A stretch of DNA of 64,000 bases from Protea cynaroides (GCA_028583415.1 CM053266.1:45816-109815), one strand, 5' to 3'. Positions 20,094 to 32,574 are shown, counted from the stretch's first letter. Translations and numbers: made by a program. Notes: a model not told the origin generated them from the sequence alone.

Positions 20094-20127
20094 ATGAGCA
20101 TGTAGACTAAGTAAAGATAAATCACAG
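20059..20127 (+). other. Predicted gag-pol intron of C (69 nt)
   Basis: GGTCACAG|GTATGACTG at the left, AATCACAG|GTATTG at the right, so TCACAGGTAT is present as a direct repeat at the two ends. Contains TGTAGACTAAG 17 nt before the acceptor. Joining gives VVTG-IVPINGVPARVLFDSGA. Confidence 0.6.
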
Positions 20128-23100
20128 GTATTGTACCTATAAATGGCGTACCCGCTAGAGTACTCTTCGATTCCGGAGCTACTCATTCATTTATATCTGT
20201 GTCATTTGGAAAGAAAACAAAATTACCCATCAAAACATTATACTACAAATTACTTGTACGGTCACCGATGGGGTTAGAAGTGGAACTAGAGAAAGGTTAT
20301 GGACCATGTCCAGTTCTCATTGGAGAGAAGACTTTGGATGCAACCTTGATACAACTTGAGATGGCAGACTTTGATGTCATCTTGGGAATGGACTGGTTAG
20401 CTCGGCATTCTGTAAATCTATTATGTGCCGAAAAGAAGCTAACGTTCAATGACAAAGAAGGAGCAGAATTAAGTTTTTCGGGAACCAAACTTCCCCGGAG
20501 ACGCAAGCTCATACTTTCAGCACTAAAGGCTAAGAAGTGCCTTGAGAAGGGGGCAATCGGGTATCTAGTATCCGTGGTCGACCTAACCAAGGACGCGCCA
20601 CGAATGGAAGATATTGATGTTGTGCGGGACTATCCTGACGTATTTTCGAAGGAACTACCCAGATTACCACCCGATCGAGCCACAGAGTTTGTGATAGACC
20701 TTGTACCTGGAGCCACACCCGTATCAAAAGCACCCTATAGAATGGCTCCTACGGAACTGAAGGAACTGAAGGTGCAACTACAAGAACTACTGGACAAGAG
20801 TTATATTCGACCCAGTATATCTCCATGGGGGGCACCGGTGTTGTTCGTAAAGAAGAAGGATGGTAGCATTCGATTATGCATCAACTATCGGGAGTTAAAT
20901 AAACTGACAATCAAGAATCGATATCCACTACCTCGCATCGATGACTTGTTCGATCAGTTACAAGGAGCAAGAGTATTTTCTAAGATCGATCTTCGATCAG
21001 GCTATCATCAGCTGAAGATTAAAGAAGGTGATATTCCAAAGACAGCATTCAGGACCAGATATGGACATTATGAATTTTTGGTTATGTCTTTCGGATTAAC
21101 TAATGCACCGGCAACGTTCATGGAACTCATGAACCGAGTTTTTCACGATATATTTAATATGTCGGTTATAGTATTTATTGATGACATATTGGTATATTCC
21201 AAGGACAAGGAAACCCATATCAAGAACCTAAACGCAGCCCTACAACGTTTAAGGAAAGAGAAGCTATATGCCAAATTTTCAAAGTGCGAATTTTGGCTAA
21301 GTGAAGTCGCATTCCTAGGCCATGTAGTATCCGCTGAAGGAATCAAAGTGGACCCCAGCAAGATCAAGGCTATTTTAAAGTGGGAAGCACCAAAGAGCAT
21401 TTCAGAAATCAGAAGTTTTCGGGGTCTAGCTGGTTATTATCGGAGATTCGTAGAAGACTATTCTCGGATTGCCGTACCTCTCACCAGTTTGACCAAGAAA
21501 GGTGAAAAGTTTGTGTGGACCGATAAATGTGAGAAGAGTTTCCAAACACTGAAGACCAGATTGATATCTGCCCTAATTTTGACTATTCCCGTTCCAGGAC
21601 AGACATTTACTTTATACACTGATGCATCGGGACTGGGACTAGGATGTGTGCTTATGCAAGGAGAGCAAGTAATTGCTTATGCTTCAAGATAGTTAAAGGT
21701 ACATGAGAAAAATTATCCCACTCATGATCTGGAGCTAGCGGCAGTAGCACATGCTGTCAAGATATGGAGACATTACCTATACGGAGAAAAATGTCAGATT
21801 AAGTCGGACCATAAAAGTCTTACTTATTTATTTAATCAAAAGGAGTTGAATATGAGACAAAGAAGATGGCTGGAACTATTGAAAGACTATGATTGTGATA
21901 TCCAGTATCATCCGAGAAAAGCGAACGTAGTAGCGGATGCATTAAGCAGAAAAGCAATGATAAAATCTCAAGGAGAAGTTAGCACGACTGCAGCAATGTG
22001 TACCACCGGAATGGTATTCAATCACGGCAACGAGCAGTATGTGATAGATACAACGGATGAATCAGCCAACCAAGGGTTTATTCATCGGTTTTCAAATATA
22101 TTCGCGGCATTGAAGATTACACCGGATATAGTGGATGAAGTGAAGACTACTATCAAAGCAGATCCTTATCTGAGAACAGTACAAGAAGATATTGAAAAAG
22201 GTAGGACTAGCCCTGAGTTCACTTTGGACGACGAGGAAAAACTGAAATACAAAGGAAGAATATGTGTACCTGAAACAGAAAGTATGGACATTAGACACCG
22301 ACTGATTAAAGAAGCCCATACCACCATCTATTCCATACATCCTGGAAGTAAAAAAATGTATCATGATCTGAAGAAACTATATTGGTGGAGGGGAATGAAA
22401 GCAGATGTAGCCAAGTTCATGTCTCAATGCCACAATTGTCAGAAAGTAAAGGCTGAACGATGAAGACCCGCAGGACTGTTATAGCCACTACCGGAACCAG
22501 CATGGAAATGGGACTGCAACACTATGGACTTCGTCACAGGACTACCATTGACTCCTCGAGTAGTTGACGCAGTTTGGGTGATTGTGGACCGTCTGACTAA
22601 AACAGCTCGCTTCATACCTATATAACCTCAGTATACACTGGAAAGGTTAGCGAAGCTGTATGTGGATAACATTGTTCGATTACATGGTGTTCCAGAAAGC
22701 ATTGTGTCCGATAGAGATCCATGATTTACTTCTAAATTTTGGGAAGGATTGCAAAAGGCTATGGGTACGATGCTAAAGTTCAGTACTGCATTCCACCCAC
22801 AGACAAATGGACAGTCAGAGCGTACAATCCAGATTCTAGAAGATATGCTACGAGCATGTGTGATTGATTTTAAAGGATCATGGGACGAAAAATTACCATT
22901 GATCGAGTTCACTTATAACAATAGCTATCAGGTTACTATAGAGATGTCACCTTATGAAGCACTGTATGACAGGAAGTGTCAAACTCCCTTGTTTTGGAAT
23001 GAAGTTGGAGAACGTAGTATTGTTGGACCAAAATTTATTGACGAGACTTGCCGAGTGGTTGACATCATCAAGGAAAGAGTGAGAACAGCTCAGAACCGTC

Positions 23101-23599
23101 AGAAGCAATATGCAGACACTCGAAGAAGAGATCTGGAGTTCGCCGTGGGTGATAAAGTATTTTTTAAGGTATTGCCTATGCGAGGATTGAATAGGTTCGG
23201 ATAGAAAGGGAAACTAAGTCCAAGATATGTCGGGCCATATGAAATTCTAGCCAAGCGTGGAAAAGTAGCTTATCAGTTAGCACTACCACCATCTATGTCA
23301 AGTGTGCATAACGTATTTCACATTTCCTTATTGAAGAAGTATGTCAAAGACCCAACGCATGTTTTGATAGTGGATTTGCTGGAATTGACTGATGATTTGA
23401 CGTTTGAAGTAACACCAAAAGAAATCACTAGTCGAAAGGTTCAACGTTTACGCAACAGAGATATCTACTATGTTAAGGTCACATGGAAAAGTAGAGACAT
23501 GGAAGAGATTACATGGGAAGAAGAGAATGCTATGCGAAAGCAAACCCTCATTTATTTGATTCAGAAGGTACGTACAATTTCGAGGATGAAATTTTTATA
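20128..23599 (+). pseudogene. pol: C pol: protease, RT, RNase H, integrase, chromodomain
   Basis: The protease site DSGATHSF starts at 20169. RT has LFVKKKDGSIRLCIN (Asp of CIDY changed to Asn) and an intact FIDDILVYS at 21174. RNase H keeps YTDASG, DLELAA, KSDHKSL and VVADALS. Integrase keeps the HHCC finger and the SDRDP and TNGQSE motifs. The tail is EVTPKEITSRKVQRLRNRDIYYVKVTW with WEEENAMRK. Stops lie at 21690 (TAG), 22461 (TGA), 22623 (TAA), 22722 (TGA) and 23202 (TAG). A one-base deletion near 23542 shifts the last codons. Otherwise it is in one frame from end to end, so decay is light. Confidence 0.9.
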
Positions 23600-23612
23600 A
23601 GTTGGGGGGAGT
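23600..23612 (+). other. C polypurine tract
   Basis: AGTTGGGGGGAGT directly before the LTR start TGTAAGACC; one T interrupts the purines. Confidence 0.8.
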
Positions 23613-25886
23613 TGTAAGACCCGTGTCAATCTAACCCGGTCTTACCACCTTGAACCAGGTTTACCCATTATGGTCGAGTCAAATGGACCAAGGGCGTGAA
23701 GGAGATCAAGATCCCAGGTATCAAATCGACCCAAAAACACTAATTTTGAGGGGAGGGTCGCATACCCAGCTAAGCAGGGTCGGACCTCCCAAAGCAGAAA
23801 GTCAGACCCTCGATTTTGAAGGGAGGGTCGGACATCTTAAGCCCTAGGGTCGATGGGATCATCGACCCTCCCATCGACCCTCGGATTCTGCCGAAGTTGA
23901 AATTAGGAAATTTCCTAATTTTCGATTAGGATTCTTTCTTAATCTCAGAGGGACTTATTTTAGGATGTTCCTACTCTATTTAAAGGACGACCCTAAGCCA
24001 CTTTCACTCCTTTCACAACCCTAATCGAATTGAGAGAAAGAGAGGAGAAGGAAAGAGGAAGAAGAAAGGGAAGGAAGAGAGCTTAGCAAAAAGGAGAAGA
24101 ATTTCAGAGGAAAAGTAATCATCTTAGGTATGGAAACTAATTCCATGAGTTTCTACAGACCTTAGGTTAGTTAATGTTGAGAGTGTGATCTCGGAGAAAC
24201 CCAAACCATCAAGCTATGGTTAGGTTTTCATGGAAAATCATAGGAAAGTGCATGAAAGCTATCTAGGTGGGTTATACATGGTTTTAGACCATGGAATGAA
24301 TATAGAATGGAATGTAGGAGCAAGCCATAGGATCTCAAACACGAAGAATGAATTAAAAAGAGGGATTTGGACCAAAGTGCACCGAGGGTCGATGACCATC
24401 CGACCCTAGGTGTTCCTGACCATCGACCCTCAGTGTTCGGGAAGTTTAGAAGTTAAGGGAGGGTCGCACCCACCTCCGATCCTCGGTTAACAGAATGGTT
24501 TTTAAATTCTAAATAAATTCTAATTAAATTCTATCGAATTTGTTAGGTCTTCTAGCAATATAATAACATTATAAAGGTGATTCTAAAGCTTGGAAAAGTA
24601 TCTTATAGCAAGCTAAGGTGAGGAACCAGAACTCCAAACTAAATTAGATTAATAATAAAAACTGTTTTCTATTTCTTGAGTCCTATGCTATGCTTGATTC
24701 TATGCGAATATGTTTGTAATGTGCATATAGCATGCCATCCAATATTTCTATTACTTGTTCATGCATATTTATTTTATTGTTTATAACATGATGATGATGA
24801 TGATGATAGGAATAGGCATGTGCTTGTATGTGTGTGGTTCATGTACTTGATGCGAGCGAGAATCAGGGGAGGTGTGATGAGAACGTCAATAAACCTTAAC
24901 CTTTGGCGGGTCTCAGCAGTTTAGCTCTATCTCTAACTCAAGTCTTGTGCATTAGCATCGTCGTATCGCCATTACTTTAGCAGAACTATTATGTCGTAGA
25001 GTATCAGGGGAGGTGGTCTCGGTCCTTGTAGTCTCTGACTCTACCGGGGGGCCTTAGCTCTATCTCTATGGACATTCTGAGGGATGCTGGGGTGAGGCCT
25101 TGGATACACTGTTTGGCATTAGGATTGGTTAGTTGCAAGCCCAGTTTGCAGCCCTCGCCAACAGGGGCTTACGTGTTGGTATGGCACTATATAGCAATAA
25201 ACGTAACCTTTGTTATATAATGTTCATGATTGGGTGCATGTGAGTTGACGATAAACGTGATCTTCGGGTAACGTCACACACTCGTGTGTAGAGGCGGGGT
25301 CAATAAACGTGACCTTTGGCTACCTAAACCTTTCTATTGCATACTGCAAACTTTAAACCAGACCAAAGATATAAATTGATTGCATGCATATGTACTGTTG
25401 CATTGTTTTGGCTACTCACTGAGCCGTGATGTGTGCTCACCCCTCGACGTCGAATATTTTTAGTTGATGATGCAGGTTATACCGTTGAAGACTATATGAA
25501 TGCGTCTGCGTACGGGAACGTGGCAGCCATGGAAGTTGAAGCTGAAGCGGATACACACGACTCCTCTTGCGAGTGCAACTCGTGTGTATTTGATTAGATA
25601 TTTTATAGGTTTCTTTATTAGATTTATTAAGACATGTATTTGGTATTTAAATATTTATGTCTCAGTTGAAAACAGAATAATTTGCTATTAAATTAATGAT
25701 ATCATCTTAGTTTCTCAGTTCATGTTATTATAAGACTTCCGCTATTGTGTATTTACTCTGATTATGTTTACGGATGTGTGTAAGTTTAGATAACGCGGGG
25801 ATAGCCTATTTGAGATCCTGGTTGAACCGTTGGTTTATTAGCAGTTCATCACACCATTCCGGTTAGACCAAAATTGGGGTGCGACA
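23613..25886 (+). repeat. C 3' LTR
   Basis: TGTAAGACCCGTG to GGGGTGCGACA (the last TGTGACA has one C-for-T change), 2274 bp. TATA-like TATTTAAAGGACG at 23977. GAGGGTCG/CGACCCTC repeats at 23750-23885 and 24380-24480. It has several copies of a CAATAAACGTGACCTTTGG-like motif (near 24890, 25190, 25250, 25300). The conserved short frame at about 25390-25598 has lost one C and is frameshifted. Confidence 0.9.
23977..23984 (+). promoter_or_regulatory. TATA-like box of the C LTR
   Basis: TATTTAAA followed by GGACGACCC, then a GA-rich tract (24030-24110). It occupies the same position as TATAAATA-GGACGTCCC in other LTRs. Confidence 0.5.
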
Positions 25887-26784
25887 AGGAGTCTTTTGCA
25901 AGATTATCCAACATAACCTGCTCCCGCAGAGTGGTCACTACGAGAGGGTTTCCCAGCTGACCCAGTATCTGCTATACAGTACCTGCACTAGACAGCCCGT
26001 CTGCCTGCCGTACATCATCATGCGGACTATGATCACTGCTACTTTGTGCAGCCATACTGGCAACCTCCCGTACGGACGTATGATCACTATGTTGCTGACC
26101 CGCCTGGAGTTGATTTAGTGGATGAGAAGATTCAGGAGAAAACCTTCTCGTCGCCTCTAGATTGGGAGGCTATCCGTAAGATGGGCTTGTGGGATGCCCA
26201 AGTCAGTGACGAGGAGAGGAACTTAGATGGTACACCCTCACACTCGCATCGAGATTACTGACGCTGAGGCAGCTGCTGCCGCCGCTAGAGTTCATGCGGA
26301 TCCTATCGATGACGATGACCGCATGTACATGGATGTAGACTCGATACCACCGCCTTCACCCACGCATGCGGCTGGAGCTGGTACTTCATCTGCGGCGGGT
26401 CCTGCACCTGAGACTGTGGCTGGTCCTTCACACCCACCTTCTGATATGATGGAGATGTTGCATGAGATCAGAGAGGCTCAGCGCAGATCTGATATGAGGA
26501 TGGAGGAATTACCGGACGCTCAGCGTGTGAGAGTGGATGAGCTGCTAGTCGCCCAACGCATATCAGACACGCGGATGGGAGAGCTCGTAGATGCTCAGCA
26601 CCGGTCAGATATGTGTATGGAGGAGCTTTTGGGTGCTCTGCGCGTGACTGATCAGCGGTTGGCTGGTCTCACAGCTAGTCTTCAAATGACCCAGACTCAG
26701 GTAGCCTGGTTGACTAGAGTCTACGCTGAGGATTATGACAGAGATCGTGAGGCACCACCTCCTCCTTTACCTCTGGCTTTATGA
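25887..26784 (+). pseudogene. D antisense gene, 3' part
   Basis: Begins in the middle of the conserved domain (CKIIQHNLLPQSGHYERVSQLTQYLLYSTC) where C abuts it. Frameshifts near 26107 (one base lost) and 26225 (one base gained). From 26227 it is open to the end: the acidic/Pro linker YMDVDSIPPPSPTHAAGAG, then four to five repeats of about 11-14 residues (RMEELPDAQRV, RMGELVDAQHRSD, CMEELLGALRVTDQ), and SLQMTQTQVAWLTRVYAEDYDRDREAPPPP before TGA. It has the longest complete coiled-coil tail in the window. Confidence 0.8.
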
Positions 26785-27047
26785 GTGTATCTTTTCCTTC
26801 TTCTTGTACTACAGAGTAACTGTCCGGGTTATGGACTGTACTCTGTTTTAGTTATGTATATACGTTTATTTCTTTCACATTGTATTAAAATTGTTTCCCC
26901 TTTCATAGATGCATTATTTTCTTTTCAAATTTGGTCTCAAACATCAATTGTGCTTATAGTGTGTTAATATTACTGTTTTTACTTTTATCCTATCTCAGTT
27001 CACAATTGTCTTGAATGTATGCTAGTTCAATGGACAAGGCCTGAGAT

Positions 27048-27059
27048 GCTCTGATACCA
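27048..27059 (-). other. D primer binding site
   Basis: TGGTATCAGAGC on the minus strand, three bases from the LTR. Nothing else is seen between 26785 and this site. Confidence 0.9.
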
Positions 27060-27062
27060 AGT

Positions 27063-29308
27063 TGTCACACCCCAATTCCATACTATTCAGAATGGTGTGA
27101 TGAACCGCTAACAAACCAACGGTTCAATCAGGATCTCGAGTAGGCTATATCCGTGTTATCTAAACCCCAAACATCCATAATCATAATCAGAGTAAATACA
27201 CAATAGCGGAAGTCTTATAATAAAATGAACTGAGAATCTATTGTGATATCAATATTTAAATAACAAATTATTTTGTATCAACTAAGACATAAATAAATAA
27301 ATATCAAATACATGTCTTTAACAAATCCAAATAGATAAAACTAAAAATCTAATCGAATACATATGAGTTGCACTCACAAGAGATGTCATGTGTATCCACT
27401 TCATCTTCAGCTACCCTCACTGCAACGTTCCCGTATTCTGGAGATTTATATAATCTTCAACGGTTGTACCTGCATCATCAACTAAAAATATTCGACGTCG
27501 AAGGGTGAGCACACATCACGGCTCTGTGAGCAAACAAAACAATGCAACAATACATATGCATGCAATCAATTCATATCTTTGGTCTGGTTTTACATTTGCA
27601 CTGTGCTATAGAAAGGATTGGTGGCCACCGCACCTCTATGCACGAGAGTGTGGATACGCCCGATGACTCTCACCGTCGCCCACAGCACCCATAATGAACA
27701 TTGTACAACGAAGGTTATGTTTATCGATGCACAACTCCATATCAACAAATTAACCCCTGATGGCTAGGGCTGCAAACGGGGCTCGCTATTAACCAATCCT
27801 AATGTCAATCAATGTATCCAAGGCCTCACCCCAGTATCCCTCAGAGCACCCGTAGAGATAGAGCTAAGGCCCCTCGATAGAGTATAGGACTCAAGGACCG
27901 TGACCCTCCTTGAGGCCCTACGTCGCAATAGTTCTGCTAAGGTAACGGCGATACGACGATGCTAATGCACAAGACTTAAGATAGAGATAGAGCTAAAGTG
28001 CCCGGATCAAACACCGCATAACACCTCCCCTGATGCCCTACTCGCATCAAGCACACTAACCACACATAAACACCCACATGCCTATTCCTAGCATCAATCA
28101 CCATCACCATGTTATAAATAAACAAAATTAAATATGCATGAGAAATAATAGCAGGAATATTGGATGACATGTTGAATGCACATTACAAGCATATTCGCAT
28201 AGAATCAAGCATGCCATTGGACTCAAGTAAATAAAAGTAGTTTATTATTAACCAATTAGTTTAGGTCTTGTTCCCTCACCTTATCTTGCTAATAGATACT
28301 CTTCCAAGCTTTAGAATCACCTTTATATTGCTATTATATTGCTAGAAGACCTAACAAAATCGATAAAATTTAATTAGAATTTATTCTAATTTTTAAAACC
28401 ATTCTGTTAACTGGGGGTCGGAGGTAGGGTCTGAGTTATGACCGACCCCTGGTGCGACCCCCCCTAATCTGGACTTCCAGAACCCTAGGGGTCGATACTT
28501 AGGGTCACATAGGGTCGGATGGTCATCGACCCCCTGTGCGACCCCCTGTCGGTTTTGGTCAATTTTCCTCCTTTTAGTCCATTCTTCGTGTTTGGGGTCC
28601 TATGGCTTGCTCCTACAGTCCATTCAACATACATTACATGGTCTAAAACCATGAATCATCCACCTATATGGCTTTTAGGTATTCTCCCATGGTTTTCCAT
28701 GGAAACCTAACCATGGGTTGATGGTTTTGGTTTCTCCGAGATCACACTCTCATCCTTATCTAACCTAAGGTCTGTAGAAATTCATGGAATTAGTATCCAT
28801 ACCTGAGAAGAATACTCCTTCTCTGCAACTCTTTTCCTTTTTGCTTTTCTTCTCTCCCTTGCTTCTCTTCTTCTTCTCTTCCTTCTCTTATCTTTCTCTC
28901 AATTCAATTAGGGTTGTAAATGGAGTGAAAGAGGCTTAGGGACGTCTTATTTATAGGGTGGAAACTCCTAAACTAGGTCCCATTGAGATTTGGAAGGAAT
29001 CCAATCAAAATTTGGAAACTTTCATAATTTCAGTTTCTGACGGCAACTGGGGGTCGATGATCCTGTCGACCCCTGGTTTCCTAAAGTGTCCGACCCCCTC
29101 TGTAAAACAGGGGGTCTGACTTTCTGTCTTGGGGGGTCCGACCCTCCCTTGCGGGGTATGCGACCCTCCCTTTAAATTAAGTATTTTTGGGTCGATTTGA
29201 TACCTGGGATCACGATCTCCTTCACGCCCTTGGTCCATTCATCTCGTCCATGATGGGTAAACCTGGTTCAAGGTGGTAAGACTGGGTTAGTTTGATACGG
29301 ATCTTAGA
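27063..29308 (-). repeat. D 5' LTR
   Basis: 2246 bp, TGTCACACCCC to ATCTTAGA on the plus strand (the terminal TACA mutated). GGGGGTCG/CGACCCCC repeats at about 28412-28555 and 29045-29165. TATAAATA at 28948-28955 on the minus strand. The conserved short frame near 27365-27560 is frameshifted twice. Confidence 0.9.
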
Positions 29309-30104
29309 ATATCAATTCTTGATTGTCAATTTGTTCAACTCCCAGTAGTCGATTCATAATCGAACGCTACCTTCCTTCTTCTTTATGAACAATACTGGCG
29401 CTCCCTGTGGTGATATACTGGGTCGAATATAACCCTTGTCCAGTAGTTCTTGTAATTGTACTTTCAATTCCTTTAGTTCAGTAGGAGCCATTTGATAAGG
29501 TGCTTTTGATACTGGTGCGGCTCCAGGTATAAGATCTATCACAAACTATGTGGCTCAGTTGGGTGGTAATCCTAGTAGTTCCTCAGGAAATACGTCAGGG
29601 TAGTCCCGCACGACCTCAATATCTTCCATCCGTGGTGCTTCTTTGGTGAGGTCGACCACTGACACTAGATACCCGACTGCTCCTTTCTCAATAAACTTCT
29701 TAGCCTTTAGTGCTGAGAGTATGAGCTTGCGTTTATGGGGAACTTTGGTTCCCGCAAAACTGAATTCTGCTCCTTCTTTGTCTTTAAATGTTAGCTTCTC
29801 TTCGGCGCATAATAGGTTCGCAGAATGCCGAGCTAACCAATCCATTCCCAAGATGACGTCAAAGTTTGCCATCCCAATTTGGATCAAGGTTGCATCTAAG
29901 GTTTTCTCTCCAATGAGAACTGGACATGGCCCATAACCTTTTTCTAACTCTACTTCTAACCCCATCGGTGACCGTACAAGTAGTTTGTAGTCTAATGTTT
30001 TAATGGGTAAATTCAGCTTCTTTCCAAATGACACAGATATAAAAGAATGAGTAGCTCTTGAGTCAATGAGTACTCTGGCGGGTATGTCATTTATAGGTAC
30101 GATA
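29309..30104 (-). pseudogene. pol: E pol: protease and start of RT
   Basis: The protease frame 29555-30034 is open (MSFGKKLNLPIKTLDYKLLVRSPMG, VILGMDWLARHSANLLCAEEKLTF), with LFDSRATHSFI upstream where other copies have DSGA. RT begins YQMAPTELKELKVQLQELLDKGYIRPSIS and ends at ELNKLTIKN-, cut by D. A stop near 29550 separates the two pieces. Confidence 0.85.
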
Positions 30105-30174
30105 CCTGTGATTTATTTTAACTTAGTCTACATGCTCATACAATGTAATACAACTTAAAAGGTTTCAGTCATAC
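30105..30174 (-). other. Predicted gag-pol intron of E (70 nt)
   Basis: GTATGACTGAAACC to AATCACAG on the minus strand, with TGTAGACTAAG near the acceptor. It contains the gag stop TAA at 30155-30157. Removal gives VVTG-IVPI. Confidence 0.6.
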
Positions 30175-31440
30175 CTGTGACCACATCGGGTGATGCGACA
30201 GCATCCTCAGATGTAACAGCATAAACTCGTCCTTGATGTAGTTGCTTCCTTGGCTTAGGACACTCCCTTGCCATATGCCCCGCTTGATTACAGTTATAAC
30301 ATTTTGGACCTTCAGTATTTAGCTTTGGCTACTGTTGAGCTACTGGGGTAGTCTTAGGTGCAGCAGTAATGCCTTAGGAACGGAAAGGTTTGAATGTCTT
30401 GTTATTCCCTCCGTTATAAGCATTTCCAGCTGGCCTTTTTATACCTCTGTTTTGCATGAAATAACTCTCCTTCTGGCTCGATTCTATAACTCAAGAAATT
30501 TGCACGGCTTCATTATATATTTTCTTCTCCAATCCTAGAACATGCTCTCTGATGCTTCCTCTAAGTCCCGTGACAAACCTACGGGTCTTAGTGTCTTCTT
30601 CTTGCATGCTTAGTGGTGCGAAGAAAAATAGCTCTTCGTAACGCTGCTGATAGGCATCCACTGTCTTCTGTCCCTGATATAAACTCAGGAACTCCTTCCC
30701 CATAAAATCTTTGAAGCTTCGGGGAATGTACTTCTCAAAGAAAGCTTCTTTATATATAGCCCAGGTCAATAGGGCGTGCTTGGTTAATAGGTAGGCCCTA
30801 GTATATTTCCACCAATGATGTGCATAACCTTTTAGCATGAAGGTGGCACATAATACCTTCTCTTCTTCTGTAATAGTCATCATCAGAAAATTCCTCTTTA
30901 TCTCGTCGATCCAATATGCTGGCCATAAAGGATCGGACGGTTTACCATTAAACTCCTTGGTTTTCATCTTTAAGAATCGCCCGACCAGTCGGGAGTGGTC
31001 CATTTTATTTTGAGGGTATGCCCCAAACATAGGTTGTAGATACTGGTAATTAACCTAAGCCACTTCAGGACCTGGTACTGGAATCTGTGCAGCTGGTGGT
31101 TGAGGTGTTTGAGGTGCTGGGTGGTTACCCACCGGTGCTGCACTTGTTTGTCCAGTCGGCATTAGTGTGGCATGTGCTGCCTGAAACATTATTCCATTGC
31201 TGCTTGCATTTGAGCCTGTGCTTGTTGCATTTGTTGCAGCCGTTGCGCTAAGTTCATAACCACGGTTGCCAGCTCCGGTGGTGGAGGTGGCAAGTTTGTA
31301 GGGTTTGCCTGACCCTGGTTTACTGGTGGTGCAACCTGTGGATTACCCTGTGCATATATATTTTCTTGACTAGCTTCCTCCACGGGTGGTGGTGGTGGAA
31401 CTGCATTTCGGCTCTGCCTGGTTACTCTACGCCCAGCCAT
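30155..31440 (-). pseudogene. gag: E gag
   Basis: Starts MAGRRVTRQSRNAVPPPPPVEEASQEN at 31440, with RLQQMQQAQAQMQAAM following. The capsid region MDHSRLVGRFLKMKTKEFNGKPSDPLWPAYWIDEIKRNFLMMTITEEEKVLCATFMLKG is open at 30491-31030. A CCHC knuckle CYNCNQAGHMAREC lies near 30265-30300. A frameshift near 31190, stops near 31055 and 30490 and further changes near 30375 make it a pseudogene. Confidence 0.85.
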
Positions 31441-31577
31441 ATTTTCCCTCTGATAATGGTGATGCCTGAAAATCATTAAAATACGTGAGGCAATCTTGTA
31501 TACTTCATGTATATATGTTAACCGATGTTATTTTCAAATTTTTCAGATCATTCTTTGAAAAATACTGTCTTTTCTAT

Positions 31578-31852
31578 GCAGGGTCGATGGTGGGGGTCGA
31601 TGGTATGTCCGACCCTAGATCCGACCCTGGGAAATCATCCATTTTTCTCGAGAGCCGGGGGTCGATGGGGGGGTTGATGGGTATCCGACCCTCAGTGCGA
31701 CCCCTGGTTCTCTGTCAGGTTCCCGAGAGTCGAGGGTCGATGCGGGGGTCGATATGGGTATCCAACCCTCAGTGCGACCCCTGGTTCTCTGTCAGGTTCA
31801 CGAGAGCCTAGGGTCGATGCGGGGGTTGATATGGGGGTCGATTGTTCTAGTC
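31578..31852. repeat. E leader minisatellite, GGGGGTCG/CGACCC type
   Basis: Three imperfect units, each beginning CGAGAGCC or CGAGAGTCG followed by GGGGTCGATG and ending GGTTCTCTGTCAGGTTC. At 31875-31897 the leader palindrome has the arms AATCAGA and TCTGATT. No coding frame of note is seen between 31441 and 32023. Confidence 0.85.
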
Positions 31853-32023
31853 GAATTCTCTGACCCGGACCAAAAATCAGATTTTTAAGGTCTGATTCTG
31901 AGTTCATTTTCCATTCTCCCTCCTCCATTTTGACTCGTCTCCTTCCTCTGAGTTTCTACAGTGCCAACTTTGCTACATTGGTCATTTGGGTTCCTTGTTT
32001 CGACGTCTACACCTTCCCTACAG

Positions 32024-32464
32024 GTATGTATCTTACTTTTACATATTTTTAGGTTTTCTTTTCTAGGTTTCCACCCATATATCTCATTTTCTTCAAATTA
32101 AACTTTTTTCAGCCATAAAAATTTGATTTTTATTGGGGGCTTTTCTTTTTGGTGAGTCAATGGATGAAAGCCCTCAAAAATATTCGAGTTTCATCGGTTG
32201 GTTATTGAGAAACTCGAAATTTTCTCTTTTTGCCCTAATTTTGGTGAAATTTTGAATTTCTCAAAATTTCTTGCAATTCAATCTAATTAGATGCAATTTC
32301 CGCCTGTTTAAGTCTCACAAGTTAGTTTAGGATCTATGTAAGTCCTCCTGCCCACGTGTATGGGTGAAAAGTGAGGCTTTTATCCAGGTTTCATCGTTAT
32401 TATGTCAAAATTTTGGATTTTTACTCATTACTAACCCATATTTGTTTTTCTTTCTTATTTGCAG
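32024..32464 (+). other. Predicted 5'-UTR intron of the E antisense gene (441 nt)
   Basis: CCTACAG|GTATGTA to TTTGCAG|ATACT, five bases before ATG. The hairpin CGAGTTT...AAACTCG near 32187-32219 is perfectly paired in this copy. Confidence 0.6.
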
Positions 32465-32469
32465 ATACT

Positions 32470-32574
32470 ATGGCTCGTACCAAGGTACCCAGAGTTCGCG
32501 ACCGTCTTCATTTCCGTTCCAACAAAGCCGAGGCACAGTATGCCCACTACGCTCGCAAGAAGGTAGAGGGAGGT
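32470..32574 (+). pseudogene. E antisense gene, first 35 codons
   Basis: MARTKVPRVRDRLHFRSNKAEAQYAHYARKKVEGG, then cut by element F. It continues at 42123 after the GAGGT duplication with RKVNLAELALFNVERAFGDMGWLPV. Confidence 0.85.
32570..32574. repeat. Left target-site duplication of element F (GAGGT)
   Basis: Repeated at 42123-42127 directly after the F 5' LTR. Confidence 0.9.

Larger units (their letters stand above)
20010..25886 (+). mobile_element. Element C, plus-strand, 5' end missing
   Basis: Contains a gag tail, gag-pol intron, a full-length pol with a handful of stops, PPT and a complete 3' LTR. Its 5' LTR, PBS, leader and nearly all gag are absent; fragment M is fused instead. 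On the right it abuts the antisense gene of D without a matching TSD on the left, so a large rearrangement followed insertion. Confidence 0.85.
25887..29308 (-). mobile_element. Element D, 5' end only
   Basis: Holds the downstream half of an antisense gene (plus strand), the PBS and a complete 5' LTR of a minus-strand element. Its gag, pol and 3' LTR, which should lie to the left, are missing. On the right its LTR ends inside the RT of element E, so D inserted in E. Confidence 0.85.

Noticed and set aside
24786..24810. ATG/ATC triplet runs (TGATGATGATGATGA) in all LTRs as a coding or regulatory signal
   Set aside because: A short simple repeat with a variable number of units between copies; no support for function.
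20010..25886. C and M as one simple element with two LTRs
   Set aside because: M and the C 3' LTR belong to different subfamilies, there is no PBS or leader between them, and the outer flanks do not match as a TSD.
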